Shown: positions 1 through 8,549, counted from the first letter of the stretch. The stretch is 64,000 bases of DNA from Microvirga sp. (GCA_031181145.1 JAPSLB010000015.1:1-64000); one strand, 5' to 3'. The notes: generated by a model not told the origin, from the letters alone. A program made the numbers and translations.

Positions 1-169
1 GCAGACCGCCCACGCCGAGCGCGATGTCGAGGCCGAGAGACCCCGTCGAGATGGTTTCGATTTCGACCGGCTGCTGCCCCTTGCCGAGCCGCATGATCGA
101 GCCCTTGCCGAAGGCGCGCTCGATCTGGCTGACGGCGGTCTCGATCGCCTTGGCCTTATCCGTGGTCAT
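1..169 (-). CDS. recA: RecA recombinase, N-terminal part (runs off the window)
   Basis: The reverse strand from 169 encodes the start of RecA: residues [16 protein letters not shown] are followed by [19 protein letters not shown], the conserved stretch just before the Walker A loop. RecA is the ATP-dependent strand-exchange protein of homologous repair and the co-protease that activates LexA. Only about 56 residues lie in the window. The ATG at 167-169 is preceded by AGGA at a proper ribosome-binding distance. Some relatives start a little further upstream, so the exact start is less sure than the identity. An alphaproteobacterial SOS box lies about 60 bp upstream. Confidence 0.95.
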   Translation of the reverse strand, partial: MTTDKAKAIETAVSQIERAFGKGSIMRLGKGQQPVEIETISTGSLGLDIALGVGGL

Positions 170-229
170 CGCAAATCCTGTGCTCGAGAGAAGAGGCCGG
201 ACCCTACAATTTCTTGTCGCGAAAAGATA

Positions 230-244
230 GAACAAAATGTGAAC
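230..244 (-). promoter_or_regulatory. LexA SOS box upstream of recA
   Basis: The plus strand reads GAAC, seven bases, GAAC (GTTC-N7-GTTC on the recA strand). This direct repeat is the known LexA operator of alphaproteobacteria, unlike the palindromic E. coli box. It lies 61 bp before the recA start, where LexA would block the promoter. Confidence 0.9.
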
Positions 245-326
245 AAATTGTCACATCGATGGGATTTGACTGGGTGGAATTGGACCAGGCTGATTGACAG
301 AATCGACCTGGAGCCCAGGAGATACC

Positions 327-690
327 ATGCCCATGAGGAGGTTCAGGTCGGAGCAGATCATCGCCAAGCTGCGACAGATCGAGGTGCAACTCGCCCAAGG
401 CAAGAATATCGCGCTTGCCTGCAAAGACGCTGCCATCTCGGAGCAGAGCTACTTCCGCTGGCGGAAAGAGTATGGCGGGCTTCAGATCGAGCAGCGAAGC
501 GCCCGAAGGATCTCGAGCGGGAGAATGCTCGCTTACGCAGGCCCGTCGCCGACCTCTCTGGAGAAGCGGAGCCTTGAGGGCATCTCCCCGGGAAACGTGT
601 GAACCCTGAGCGGCGCCGGCAGGCCGTGAAACGCATCCTGGATGCGTCATTGGATATCGGACCTGTGACAACGGCTCAAATTGTCTGTAC
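327..690 (+). pseudogene. IS3-family transposase OrfA, frameshifted remnant
   Basis: From the ATG at 327 the product reads MPMRRFRSEQIIAKLRQIEV and goes on to the SEQSYFRWRKEYGG helix-turn-helix motif typical of OrfA in the IS407 group of IS3 elements. After about 487 the expected DLERENARLRR segment continues in another reading frame, and from about 555 the LEKRSLEGISPGN stretch is back in the first. A vestige of the OrfB start (PERRRQAVKRIL) follows, then homology ends. No OrfB catalytic region is present, so the element is dead. The outer limits are approximate. Confidence 0.8.
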
Positions 691-764
691 TCTGAGGAAA
701 TAGATGAAGGGGGCTGACGTGATCGAGAGATTCAATGGAATATTGAGAGGATCTCGAGCGCATC

Positions 765-2846
765 GTGCGCCATCGGTCTTCTTTCTTCCGATCCTTGACT
801 AGAGGCTCTCTTCCATCAGTCATTATGAACGACGGCGCTCCAGCTTCATTCCATAAACGAGCCAAGCTCGGCTGGCTTCCACTCAGAACGGTGTCCCAGG
901 ATCGGACTGAAACGCCGCGCATCAGCTTTCAAGCGCTCGTCACGATACTTTTCATGGGAGTTGTGTTGTCCGTTGGCTTGGGGCTTGTCTACCTGAGCTT
1001 CGATCGTGCAAAGGCCATCAGCTTATCCGCAGCCACGGCATATATCGATCGTGTTGCGGGGCAAACGGCCGATCGGGTCGACGGCCAGTTCCAGGACGCC
1101 CTGAACGCCCTTGAGGTGCTGAAGCAGCTTCCGTCTGTGCAATCAGGCACGCTTGACGACAATCCACGGCTCTATGCCATGATCGCTGCGCTGCTCCGAG
1201 CACACCGGCCTCTCTACAGCCTGTATGTCGGCTACGATGACGGACAGTTCATCGAGATGGATCTCTTGGATCGTGGTGGGGCTGACCGTCGTGCGAAACT
1301 GGGAGCTCCTCCCCAGACCGAATTCCGCCTCGTTGTTATCCATACGTCCGACAACGGCATAAGAGCTCGCACCACATTATTCCTGTCGTCTGATCTTCAA
1401 ACCCTCAAGATGGATAGGCAGAGTGCCGACTATGATCCCCGGGAGCGGCCCTGGTATCTTGACACCTTCACCCCATCGGCCGGCGTCGTCACCGACCCGT
1501 ATATCTTTGGTGATAATGCCTCGATCGGATACACGGTTCGTGCACCGGTGCCCGCCGGGGCAAAGGGCGTAGTCGCGGGCGACATCCTCCTCCCCCAGAC
1601 AGATGAGTTCCTGAAAGCCCAACAACTTGGTGTGGCCGGCAGGGTCTTCCTGTTTGACGATGATGGGCGAGTGATCGCTCATCCCGGGATGGCTGGGCTC
1701 CTGAAGGCCCCTGCTCACCATGGAGAAGCCTTGAGGCTGCCCCTTCTTCGCGAGGTGGAAACGGCTGCCGTCGGCGAAGCGATTGCCAAATGGAGGCAAG
1801 GAGGGCACGCTCAGCAGATCTTCACTGAGATCGGCGGTCGCACCTATGTTGCCGCCTTCAGGGCGATGCTCACTTCAGGAGATGCGGGCCTCATGCTCGC
1901 CATCATGGCACCGCTCGATGAATTCTTCAGCGAGATTGAGGAAGAAAGGCGCAAGCTCGCCATTCTCACGTTAGCCCTCGTTGCCGCTGCCCTGCCTCTC
2001 GTATTGTGGCTGAGCTGGCTGCTAGCGCGGTCGGTCCGCTCCCTCGCCGCGGAAACTGACCGGATCAGGCGGTTCGATCTGGCCGTACCGTCAAAGCGGG
2101 TCCGTTCGTTCGTGAGGGAAATCGACGACTTGAGCCGCTCTGTCGAAACGATGGGAGCCGTCGTCCAGGCGTTTGCCCGCTATGTGCCGAAGCGGCTTGT
2201 CCAACAATTGGTCGAGACAGGCGCAGCGATGTCTCTCGGCGGTTCACGCCGGCAGGTGAGCATCCTGTTCACGGATATCACCGATTTCACCGGCATCACC
2301 GAGAATGCGGATCCCGAGCTGGTTGCGCTTTACACGTCCCGGTATCTTGCACAGCTAACAGAAGTGATCATGGCCCATGGCGGTACGGTGGATAAGTTCG
2401 TCGGTGACAGTGTCATGGCGATCTGGAACGCGCCCATGGACGATGCCGACCACGTCCATCATGCCTGTGCCGCAGTGTTAGCGTGCCGCGAGGTTAACCG
2501 AACCCTCAACGAGACTTTCGAGCGCGAGGGATGGCCGCCCTATCGGACGCGGTTCGGACTGCATGCAGGAGAGGCAGTTGTCGGCAACATCGGTTCTGCC
2601 GATCGAATGAACTATACCGTGCTGGGAGCTGCGGTAAACCTGGCCGCGCGTCTTGAGATGCTGAACAAGACATACGGCACCGAGATCCTAGTCAGCGAAA
2701 CGGTCGTCAGCATGGTTGAGGGGCAGTTCTCGTTCCGTTTTGTCGATGCTGTCCGCCCTAAGGGATTTGAGGCCAGCGTCAGAGTTTTTGAGCTGATTGG
2801 TCCAGTTCAACAGCACACTACCGCTTCTGGCCGCCTCCTAAGCTGA
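765..2846 (+). CDS. Class III adenylate/guanylate cyclase with periplasmic Cache sensor and HAMP
   Basis: A membrane-bound nucleotide cyclase that makes a cyclic nucleotide, probably cAMP, from a nucleoside triphosphate. Order of parts in 693 residues: cytoplasmic tail, membrane helix at about 55-78, a periplasmic dCache-like domain (RERPWYLDTF, TDPYIFGD), a second helix at about 395-418, a HAMP-like linker, and the class III catalytic domain from about 495. Both metal aspartates are visible (ILFTDITDF and VDKFVGDSVMAIW), as is the NYTVLGAAVNLAARLE transition-state segment with its Asn and Arg, so the enzyme looks active. The lysine in VDKFVGD favours ATP. The GTG at 765 gives the longest product; the ATG at 825 is equally possible and neither has a strong ribosome-binding site. 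It stands alone. Confidence 0.85.
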   Translation: MRHRSSFFRSLTRGSLPSVIMNDGAPASFHKRAKLGWLPLRTVSQDRTETPRISFQALVTILFMGVVLSVGLGLVYLSFDRAKAISLSAATAYIDRVAGQTADRVDGQFQDALNALEVLKQLPSVQSGTLDDNPRLYAMIAALLRAHRPLYSLYVGYDDGQFIEMDLLDRGGADRRAKLGAPPQTEFRLVVIHTSDNGIRARTTLFLSSDLQTLKMDRQSADYDPRERPWYLDTFTPSAGVVTDPYIFGDNASIGYTVRAPVPAGAKGVVAGDILLPQTDEFLKAQQLGVAGRVFLFDDDGRVIAHPGMAGLLKAPAHHGEALRLPLLREVETAAVGEAIAKWRQGGHAQQIFTEIGGRTYVAAFRAMLTSGDAGLMLAIMAPLDEFFSEIEEERRKLAILTLALVAAALPLVLWLSWLLARSVRSLAAETDRIRRFDLAVPSKRVRSFVREIDDLSRSVETMGAVVQAFARYVPKRLVQQLVETGAAMSLGGSRRQVSILFTDITDFTGITENADPELVALYTSRYLAQLTEVIMAHGGTVDKFVGDSVMAIWNAPMDDADHVHHACAAVLACREVNRTLNETFEREGWPPYRTRFGLHAGEAVVGNIGSADRMNYTVLGAAVNLAARLEMLNKTYGTEILVSETVVSMVEGQFSFRFVDAVRPKGFEASVRVFELIGPVQQHTTASGRLLS

Positions 2847-3123
2847 TGTACTAAATCCATGCGGCATGAAGCCCCCTGCGGGCGGCACCGGAGCTCTTCC
2901 GTCATGGCGGATCAGACCATCGAGATCGAGGCCTTTTTCGCCAGCATCCGCGATCTGAAGCTATGGGACGGACGCGAGCGCATGGTTGAGCACGGCCATG
3001 GCCCTGAGCGCATGGTCCAGGCCGGGATCGCCTCGGTCCCGTCAGCCGGGTCAGGATCCGCGACCGCGGCGCCATGGGTGATGAAGATAAGATCCGCTTT
3101 GCCTCGGCGTTCGGAGCCGCTCC
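2847..3123. other. Gene-free stretch before IS fragments
   Basis: I recognise no gene here. Short open frames on both strands show no family motif. Given the transposase fragments immediately to the right, it is probably a decayed remnant, but the sequence does not say of what. Confidence 0.4.
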
Positions 3124-3275
3124 TTGAACACTCGCCTTGAGCAGGACCATCAAGTCATCAAGAGGCACGTGCGGCCGATGCTTGGCTTTCAGACTGTCAA
3201 CACTGCTCGCGTCATTCCTATTGGGATCGAACTGGCCCATATGATCGTAAACGGCAGGCGCAATATGCCGGCAAT
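3124..3275 (+). pseudogene. IS6-family transposase, C-terminal fragment
   Basis: The frame reads RLEQDHQVIKRHVRPMLGFQ and then GIELAHMI. This is the end of an IS6/IS240-type DDE transposase, including the catalytic Glu of the EQDH motif. Nothing upstream in frame matches the rest of the transposase, so it is an isolated 3' fragment. Confidence 0.75.
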
Positions 3276-3411
3276 CGGCATCTATCCCTCCCCGAGCGTC
3301 TCACCTGCTCAGCGCATGAGCACTCCACGAAGTACCTGCCGCGTCCTCGTTCACACTCCGAATTTGCGACGGAACCGCTTAACGTCAGCGTAGCCTTAGA
3401 GCGGATTCGAC

Positions 3412-3510
3412 TTAGACGGGGTCATATCCGCAGTTCCTGAGGTAGTTCCGGCACTCCTCGGACGAGAACGCATCGAGCCGCTCACAGATGGTGGTCCAGA
3501 GCATCTGACC
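3412..3510 (-). pseudogene. IS630-family transposase, C-terminal tail
   Basis: The reverse strand reads LDAFSSEECRNYLRNCGYDPV and then a TAA stop at 3412-3414. The FxxEECxNYLRNxGY ending is characteristic of IS630-family transposases. Only about 33 residues remain and no catalytic motif is present. Confidence 0.7.
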
Positions 3511-3540
3511 TATGCTTTGCCGCTGGGGAGCCCGACACAC

Positions 3541-3900
3541 ATGAAGAACATTGCCGAGGGGCTGTTTGCCCTGAACGTCCCAGCCTTCCTCATAACGGCA
3601 GCGACAGCTTGGGTCTTGGGCCGGAGCTCTGCCTCAGAACTGCTCGATACGGCCAGCCATGTTGGGTTGGGGACGGGCGCTCTAGGAGCGCTCATGTTCA
3701 TGGGCTCCAGCGCGGGCACAAGCGGCTCCACGGGGATGTCTGTCAGCGCGACCGGCCAGCCGCGCAGGGTCATGAGTGCGCTCTGGATGGACCGGGCCGC
3801 AGGCATCTCGGCTGGGGCCATGTTCGTGCTGGGGGCTCTCGGTTGGATTTCCATCGCATGGCTGCTTGCGACAATCACTGGACATATTGAGGCTGCATAG
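3541..3900 (+). CDS. Small hydrophobic membrane protein of unknown function
   Basis: Predicted 119-residue protein with about three hydrophobic stretches (residues about 5-25, 40-60 and 88-112), compatible with a small inner-membrane protein. I recognise no family. The frame stays open from 3517, but the ATG at 3541 gives a more natural start. Convergent with the DoxX gene on its right and bordered by transposase debris on its left, so it could itself be a fragment. Confidence 0.4.
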   Translation: MKNIAEGLFALNVPAFLITAATAWVLGRSSASELLDTASHVGLGTGALGALMFMGSSAGTSGSTGMSVSATGQPRRVMSALWMDRAAGISAGAMFVLGALGWISIAWLLATITGHIEAA

Positions 3901-3927
3901 TTCGCAGAAGCCGCACACGCCAGCGGA

Positions 3928-4305
3928 TCAGATTGTCTGCGCAACCAGTGTCAGGAGTCCGCCAGCGAGTGCGACATTGCCGGTAAAGCCATTGATCCGT
4001 GACGCGCGGTCCGGTCCCTGATGATCCCAGAAATTGTGGAACATCGGTGTGGCGACGATCAGGAACAGAAGCAGCAACGCGGCCGCAGCATTGGTCCAGA
4101 TGCCGGAAATGAGCAGCGCGCCGGTGGAGATTTGCAACACGATGCCAAGCCACAGCATGGCGCCTGCCTGCGGCACGCCGCGTGTGCTCATCATCTGCGT
4201 GAGAAGGGCCCGGTTCTGAATGTTGCGCAGGCCGGCAAAGACGAAGGCTCCGCCCAGAAGCAAGCGGCCAGCGAACATGATCTCGCTGCCATGATCCGAA
4301 AGCAT
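3928..4305 (-). CDS. DoxX-family membrane protein
   Basis: Small integral membrane protein of the DoxX/TQO-small family. It opens with the typical GRLLLGGAFVFAGLRNIQN segment and has four hydrophobic helices, ending in GNVALAGGLLTLVAQTI. Family members are linked to redox and thiol stress, but their chemistry is poorly defined. The ATG at 4305 is preferred; an in-frame ATG at 4329 would add eight residues. It is the last gene of a leftward set after the Rrf2 regulator and a CxxC hydroperoxidase-like gene, which supports a joint role against oxidative or electrophile stress. Confidence 0.85.
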   Translation of the reverse strand: MLSDHGSEIMFAGRLLLGGAFVFAGLRNIQNRALLTQMMSTRGVPQAGAMLWLGIVLQISTGALLISGIWTNAAAALLLLFLIVATPMFHNFWDHQGPDRASRINGFTGNVALAGGLLTLVAQTI

Positions 4306-4369
4306 GGTGTTGTGCCTCAAGAAGAACAAGGGCGTGGCCGGCCGCGCCCTCGCTGGATCCAGGGTCGGG

Positions 4370-4828
4370 TCAGGCGGCCTTGGCGGCGGAAACCGGATGA
4401 ATGGCGTGGAAGGAGACGCAGAGCCGGTTCCAGGTGTTCATCAAGCTGATGGCGACAGTTAGCTTGACCAGCTCTTCCTTGGTGAAGTGCTTCAGTGCCT
4501 TCTCATAGATCTCGTCCGACACGCCGGCATCGGCAATTCGGGTCACCGCCTCGACCCAGGCGAAGGCGGCGCGCTCGCGATCGGTATAGAGCGGCGATTC
4601 CTTCCAAGCGGACACGAGAAAGACGCGTTGTTCGCTCTCGCCGTCCTCACGCGCCTCGCGGCTGTGCATGTCGACGCAGTAGGAACAGCCGTTGATCTGA
4701 GAGGTACGCAGATTGACGAGGTGCAAAAGCCCCTTTTCGAGACCGCATTCGTCCACCGCCTTTTTGAGGGTCATGACGGAGTTCATCAGTTGCGGCGCTT
4801 CGGCATAGAAGTTGAGCCTGGCTTTCAT
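4370..4828 (-). CDS. Carboxymuconolactone decarboxylase-family (AhpD-like) protein
   Basis: About 152 residues with the CMD core LVNLRTSQINGCSYCVDMHS, which carries the CxxC pair and downstream His used by AhpD-type alkylhydroperoxidases for thiol-based peroxide reduction. The WxEAVTRIAD and LVKLTVAISLMNTWNRL segments are also typical. An in-frame ATG lies at 4843, but MKARLNFYAEAP from 4828 matches the family start. It begins 12 bp after the Rrf2 gene stop, so the two are probably co-transcribed. Which peroxide or substrate it uses cannot be read from sequence. Confidence 0.88.
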   Translation of the reverse strand: MKARLNFYAEAPQLMNSVMTLKKAVDECGLEKGLLHLVNLRTSQINGCSYCVDMHSREAREDGESEQRVFLVSAWKESPLYTDRERAAFAWVEAVTRIADAGVSDEIYEKALKHFTKEELVKLTVAISLMNTWNRLCVSFHAIHPVSAAKAA

Positions 4829-4839
4829 GAGTAGTCCTT

Positions 4840-5361
4840 TCACGTGTTGCTACGGGTTGCGGTGGATTTCTGTGGCCGTGCGCGCTGCGTGACGAAAGCG
4901 CAGCTCGCAGCGACAGCGCGCGGATCGCCCTGTGTCTCGTACTCGGTGACAATGTCGGAGAGACGCTCCGCAGCGAGGGCAGCCCGGTAGGCCTTTTCAG
5001 CACGGAGCATGGCCGCGTTGATGTTGCACGGCCTCGCATAGGCCGAGGCATCGAGCTTGACCGGACCGCGCTGGCGGATCTCGCCGCAGCGGAAGGCGGG
5101 CCGCGGTCCCTCCACTGCCAGCACGATATCGAGCAGTGAGATTGTCTCGGCCGGCCGCGCCAGGCGATAGCCGCCGGCGGGGCCCGGGACTGATTCCAGG
5201 ATGCGGGCGGCAGTCAGCGCCTGCAGGTGCTTGAGCAGATAGCTCGGCGACAGGCCGAACGCCTCAGCCAACGCTGAGCCCGGCATGGTCGCCCCGCCCT
5301 CCAGCCTCGCCAGCATAGCGGCGGAATGGATCGCCGCCTCGACGCCTTCACTCAGCTTCAT
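4840..5361 (-). CDS. Rrf2-family transcriptional regulator
   Basis: Starts MKLSEGVEAAIHSAAMLARL, the typical Rrf2 amino end, followed by a winged helix (LAEAFGLSPSYLLKHLQALT) and wing (GPAGGYRLAR). The C-terminal half has C at FRCGEI and a later C at ARPCN, but not the tight three-Cys cluster of IscR or NsrR, so an Fe-S cofactor is uncertain; Cys-based redox sensing is possible. Start at 5361 is chosen because AGGAGAGG lies just upstream. First gene of the operon with the CMD and DoxX genes, so it probably regulates them and itself. Confidence 0.88.
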   Translation of the reverse strand: MKLSEGVEAAIHSAAMLARLEGGATMPGSALAEAFGLSPSYLLKHLQALTAARILESVPGPAGGYRLARPAETISLLDIVLAVEGPRPAFRCGEIRQRGPVKLDASAYARPCNINAAMLRAEKAYRAALAAERLSDIVTEYETQGDPRAVAASCAFVTQRARPQKSTATRSNT

Positions 5362-5390
5362 TACGCCTCTCCTGATTCGTGTATATAATT

Positions 5391-5401
5391 TATCCTGGAT
5401 A
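5391..5401 (-). promoter_or_regulatory. Possible Rrf2 operator
   Basis: Short near-perfect palindrome TATCC-T-GGATA about 30 bp before the Rrf2 gene start, next to an AT-rich stretch that could serve as its -10 region. Position suggests autoregulation; the site is short, so this is tentative. Confidence 0.35.
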
Positions 5402-5777
5402 TGCAATGTCGGCAATAGGCTCTGCCTGGACCAAGCACAAGCCGCACTGCTGTCGATGAATCCATCGCAATTTTCGCTGAGGCCGGGAAATCGGCATGAC
5501 TGCCTACAGCATCAGGGGGCGAGGATCTCAAACTGCTCTGCGGTCGATGGCTGTGGACTCTGGGCACACTTCGCCTGTTGTCTGCGCATCATGTGGGTCA
5601 TCCCGATGCCGCCCAAAGTCGGATAGCAGTTCGCTCTTCAACAATTCCTTGGCGGCCACCAGTCCGAACTCCGCCGCATAGCCTCGGATGGCGTTGGTGC
5701 GTTGAGGGCGCCGGCGGATCAGGCGATCACGCAGCCCACCAGCATCAGAGCCGCATGGGCGACCGGCTCATGGCCTC

Positions 5778-5885
5778 ACACAGCAGGATCACCGAGCGAT
5801 CAAAATGTCTGCCCTTGAATACGCACCCTCCATCACTGAGCTCAGGACGGATTCACTGGAACGCCGAAACAAACGGTTTGCAACG
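5778..5885 (-). pseudogene. IS6-family transposase, N-terminal fragment (second subgroup)
   Basis: The reverse strand encodes FKGRHFDRSVILLC, the start of an IS6-type transposase, preceded by a segment matching the 5' end of the fragment at 15290-15405. After Cys the match is lost. The remainder of the 5402-6065 interval shows no recognisable gene; the open frame reaching back from the next gene is non-coding by content. Confidence 0.7.
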
Positions 5886-6065
5886 GATCCGATCCCGACT
5901 TGCCGCTGGTGTTCGAAGATGCTGCAGTCTGCTGCTCAGTATAAACTCACCCTTGACGTAACGCTTGGGCTCACCGATGTTCGCACTGCTAACGCACCGT
6001 ATCGCCGTGTCGGCTTGCTTTGCGGCGATCGTGCCGCATGGAAGCCTTATCCTCAGGTGGCATTC

Positions 6066-6551
6066 ATGGATGAGCTGGAACGCTTGCGGAACGAGCTGGA
6101 AGACGCGTTCCGAAACCGGGCCCATCTTTACCGCCTCCTCCTCGAGGAACTTGAGGCTGAACTCGGACTCGAACGTGCTACGGCCGTGATGGCACGGGCT
6201 CTGGAGCGTCGCGGGCGGGAGGTTGCTGAGGTATTGTTCCGTGATACTTCCTCCGATCCGAAGGCCATAGGCAGCCGCTTTCTGTCAGTCAGCCCGGACA
6301 ATGGACGCATGTATCCGCATGAGGTCGCTTCGTGTGGCAGCACGATGGAAATTCGCGTGCATCGCTGCCCTCTCAAGGACGCCTGGTTCGATTCGGGTCT
6401 GCCTGCCGAGCGCATCGCGACTTTGTGTCGTGTGGCCGGCGCTTTCGACAAAGGATTGTTCGAGGCCGCCGGGATATCCTTCTCCAACCAGACATGGCGT
6501 CCGGAACGCGGCGGCGGATGCTGCTGGATCAAGCTGGAACGAGACGCCTGA
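6066..6551 (+). CDS. L-2-amino-thiazoline-4-carboxylic acid hydrolase-like protein
   Basis: A 161-residue protein starting MDELERLRNELEDAFRNRAH. The C-terminal half (CPLKDAWFDSGLPAERIATL, GISFSNQTW, then a Cys-containing end) resembles the ATC hydrolase family, founded by the enzyme that opens the thiazoline ring of ATC to N-carbamoyl-cysteine. The frame is open from 5805, but the ATG at 6066 follows CAGGTGG and the upstream part contains IS debris, so 6066 is preferred. It converges on the flavin monooxygenase gene 20 bp away, whose operon holds a clearer member of the same family. The substrate is unknown; the family is broad. Confidence 0.65.
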   Translation: MDELERLRNELEDAFRNRAHLYRLLLEELEAELGLERATAVMARALERRGREVAEVLFRDTSSDPKAIGSRFLSVSPDNGRMYPHEVASCGSTMEIRVHRCPLKDAWFDSGLPAERIATLCRVAGAFDKGLFEAAGISFSNQTWRPERGGGCCWIKLERDA

Positions 6552-6571
6552 ACGCGTCGAGTTCCCGTCCG

Positions 6572-8038
6572 TCACCGCGCGAGGAACGGCGTTCCTTCGA
6601 GCTCGAGCTCGTTGAAGGCTTCCAGGTCCTGGCGGATTGGCGCGATGTCCTCGCGAAACAGGCTCGCCGCAATTGCTGTGGCCAATCGCTCGGCGGCGAC
6701 ATTGACCCCTGGAATATCGCTTGCGATAGCCCCGTGGCTGAGCGCAGCGCCATGATTGAGGAGATGGATCTGCGACAGCTCGGGCGCTTGCCCTGGGGTT
6801 CGCTCCATCAGCTCAAAGCCGGGACCGAGATACGGAAAATCGCCCAGGCCAGGGCGTTGCAGCTCCTCGGGAGGCACATAGCGGTCACGCCAGCGTGCGA
6901 CCGACGAAGACCAATCACCGAGCTCCGGGATGGCCCCGGCATTCACGTGGAACCCGGTCCCGATGATCAGGAAGTCGTGTTCCCGGAGGGCGCCCGCCCC
7001 GGAGAGGTGAATTACGACCTTCCTGCCCCGACGCTCTACCGTCCTGACGGATGTGCCCAGATGAATATTGAAACCCTGCTGACGCAATGCGCGGTGCACT
7101 GTCTCGTGGGGCGGAGGTGCCTGCGCGTCGTTGAGATAAGCGAACAGGGACCAGCGCTCGGTATCCTTGAGTGCGCTCCAGCCGTAGAAGTAGCCCGGAG
7201 AGGCCGATCCGCGCCCCTTGTTGATCTGCGGCAACACCGGGCGGCGTACATACATGTCGACGTGCCCGGCTCCGTGCTCCAGCGCGGTTGCAGCATTGTC
7301 CCAGGCCGAGGCCCCTCCCCCCAGAATCCCGATGCGCTTGCCGCGAAGGGCTCCGAAATCGATCGGCTCGTTCGTATGCGCAGCAAGATCGGGCCAAAGA
7401 TTGCGGTCGACGAAATCGGGGATGTGGTCGCCGCCCGCCCCTCCGCGCCCAGTCGCGAGCACCACCCTGCGGGCAAAGAGCGTCCTCTCGCCCTGTGGCG
7501 TCTCGATCTCGACCCTCAGTAGCCCAGCCAGCGGCGTTATCCGCCGGACCGAAGCCTCGTGCTCAATCGGCAGTCTCAGCGTGCGTTGCAGCCAGGCGAG
7601 ATACTCGACCCAGGTGGCGTTCGGAATCTTGTAGAGTGCCTCCCATGCATCTGTACCGAACGCCGCCTCGTACCAGGCGCGGAAGGTGAGCGACGGAATG
7701 CCGAGTGCCGGCCCCGGCAAGGTCTTCGGCGAGCGCAAGGTATCCATGCGGGCGAAGGTCAGCCACGGTCCCTCCCGCCCGGCAGGATTGCGGTCGAAGA
7801 TCCGGATGTTGCGGATTCCCTTGAACAGCAAGGATGCGGAAGCAGCGATGCCGTTCATTCCTGCGCCGACCACGAGGACGTCGGCAACGGGCGTTCCGTC
7901 CGGTGCCGTCACCTGGCTCGGCCAGTTGGCCGCAGGATAGCCGAGCATGTCCAGATCCCGAGCCACGGTCTTTGCCTGTGTGGCCAAACCCGAGAAGGTC
8001 GGTGCATCACCTCGGATGGACGTCAGGCTGCTGTCCAC
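6572..8038 (-). CDS. FAD/NAD(P)-binding flavin monooxygenase-like oxidoreductase
   Basis: A 488-residue protein with two Rossmann motifs: VLVVGAGMNGIAA near residue 54 for FAD and GILGGGASAWDNAA near 240 for NAD(P)H. This layout fits class B flavin-dependent monooxygenases (FMO, Baeyer-Villiger, N-hydroxylase type). LIIGTGFHVNAG is the conserved late FAD-contact region. I do not see a clear FxGxxxHxxxW fingerprint, so the exact subclass is open. It is the last gene of a leftward operon, 31 bp after the ATC-hydrolase-like gene and downstream of a peptide-type ABC importer, suggesting it oxidises an imported heteroatom compound. Substrate not identifiable. Confidence 0.82.
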   Translation of the reverse strand: MDSSLTSIRGDAPTFSGLATQAKTVARDLDMLGYPAANWPSQVTAPDGTPVADVLVVGAGMNGIAASASLLFKGIRNIRIFDRNPAGREGPWLTFARMDTLRSPKTLPGPALGIPSLTFRAWYEAAFGTDAWEALYKIPNATWVEYLAWLQRTLRLPIEHEASVRRITPLAGLLRVEIETPQGERTLFARRVVLATGRGGAGGDHIPDFVDRNLWPDLAAHTNEPIDFGALRGKRIGILGGGASAWDNAATALEHGAGHVDMYVRRPVLPQINKGRGSASPGYFYGWSALKDTERWSLFAYLNDAQAPPPHETVHRALRQQGFNIHLGTSVRTVERRGRKVVIHLSGAGALREHDFLIIGTGFHVNAGAIPELGDWSSSVARWRDRYVPPEELQRPGLGDFPYLGPGFELMERTPGQAPELSQIHLLNHGAALSHGAIASDIPGVNVAAERLATAIAASLFREDIAPIRQDLEAFNELELEGTPFLAR

Positions 8039-8069
8039 GTTGCGCCTCCGATATCGGCTTTTGTCCTGA

Positions 8070-8549
8070 TCATGCTTCGCCGTCGGCCTCGTATCGATAG
8101 CGGAAGTCGCAATGGCTGGCGCCTTCCATGATGGTCTGCGTACGGGTCATCTTCAGCTTGGGATCATAACCTTCGCAGAAAGACCCGTCGCGGTTGCAGG
8201 ACAGGAGACCACCGATCTCTCCCAGTCCCATCGCCTTGTACATCTCGGCATAGCGGCACCGGGTGACGTTGAACTCGAACCGGCTGTCGTCCCTATAAAC
8301 TGGCTTGATCTCAAGCGCATTCTCAGCCGTCCAGTTCGACTGGATGTCGATGAAACTCTGAAGGCTCGTGCCGCCTTCGGCCTGGGCGGCGAACTGTGCC
8401 GCCTGCGCGATGGACGAGCGGCGCACGGATTCCGAGATGAGCTGCTTCGCCTCGTCCTTGCCGTATCTCCCGACAAGCGTCTCATAAACCTCCTTGAGCA
8501 GCTCCGCCTCGATGCGGCGGCGCTCGATGATGGGGATTGGCGAGGCCAT
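8070..8549 (-). CDS. L-2-amino-thiazoline-4-carboxylic acid hydrolase family protein
   Basis: A 159-residue protein matching the ATC hydrolase family: N-terminal helical part (RRIEAELLKEVYETLVGRYG), central FNVTRCRYAEMYKAMGLGE, the Cys-containing LLSCNRDGSFCEGYDP, and an ending EGASHCDFRYRYE. The conserved Cys and the C-terminal SHCDF motif are intact. In Pseudomonas the founding enzyme opens a thiazoline ring on the way to cysteine; other members act on unknown amide-like rings. The ATG at 8549 has CAGGAG at the right distance, whereas the ATG at 8555 is too close. It sits 45 bp after the ABC ATPase gene and 31 bp before the monooxygenase gene, so it is in their operon. Confidence 0.85.
   Translation of the reverse strand: MASPIPIIERRRIEAELLKEVYETLVGRYGKDEAKQLISESVRRSSIAQAAQFAAQAEGGTSLQSFIDIQSNWTAENALEIKPVYRDDSRFEFNVTRCRYAEMYKAMGLGEIGGLLSCNRDGSFCEGYDPKLKMTRTQTIMEGASHCDFRYRYEADGEA

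Noticed and set aside
6332..7522. 396-codon rightward open frame
   Set aside because: Antisense to the flavin monooxygenase and overlapping the ATC-like gene; no protein motifs.
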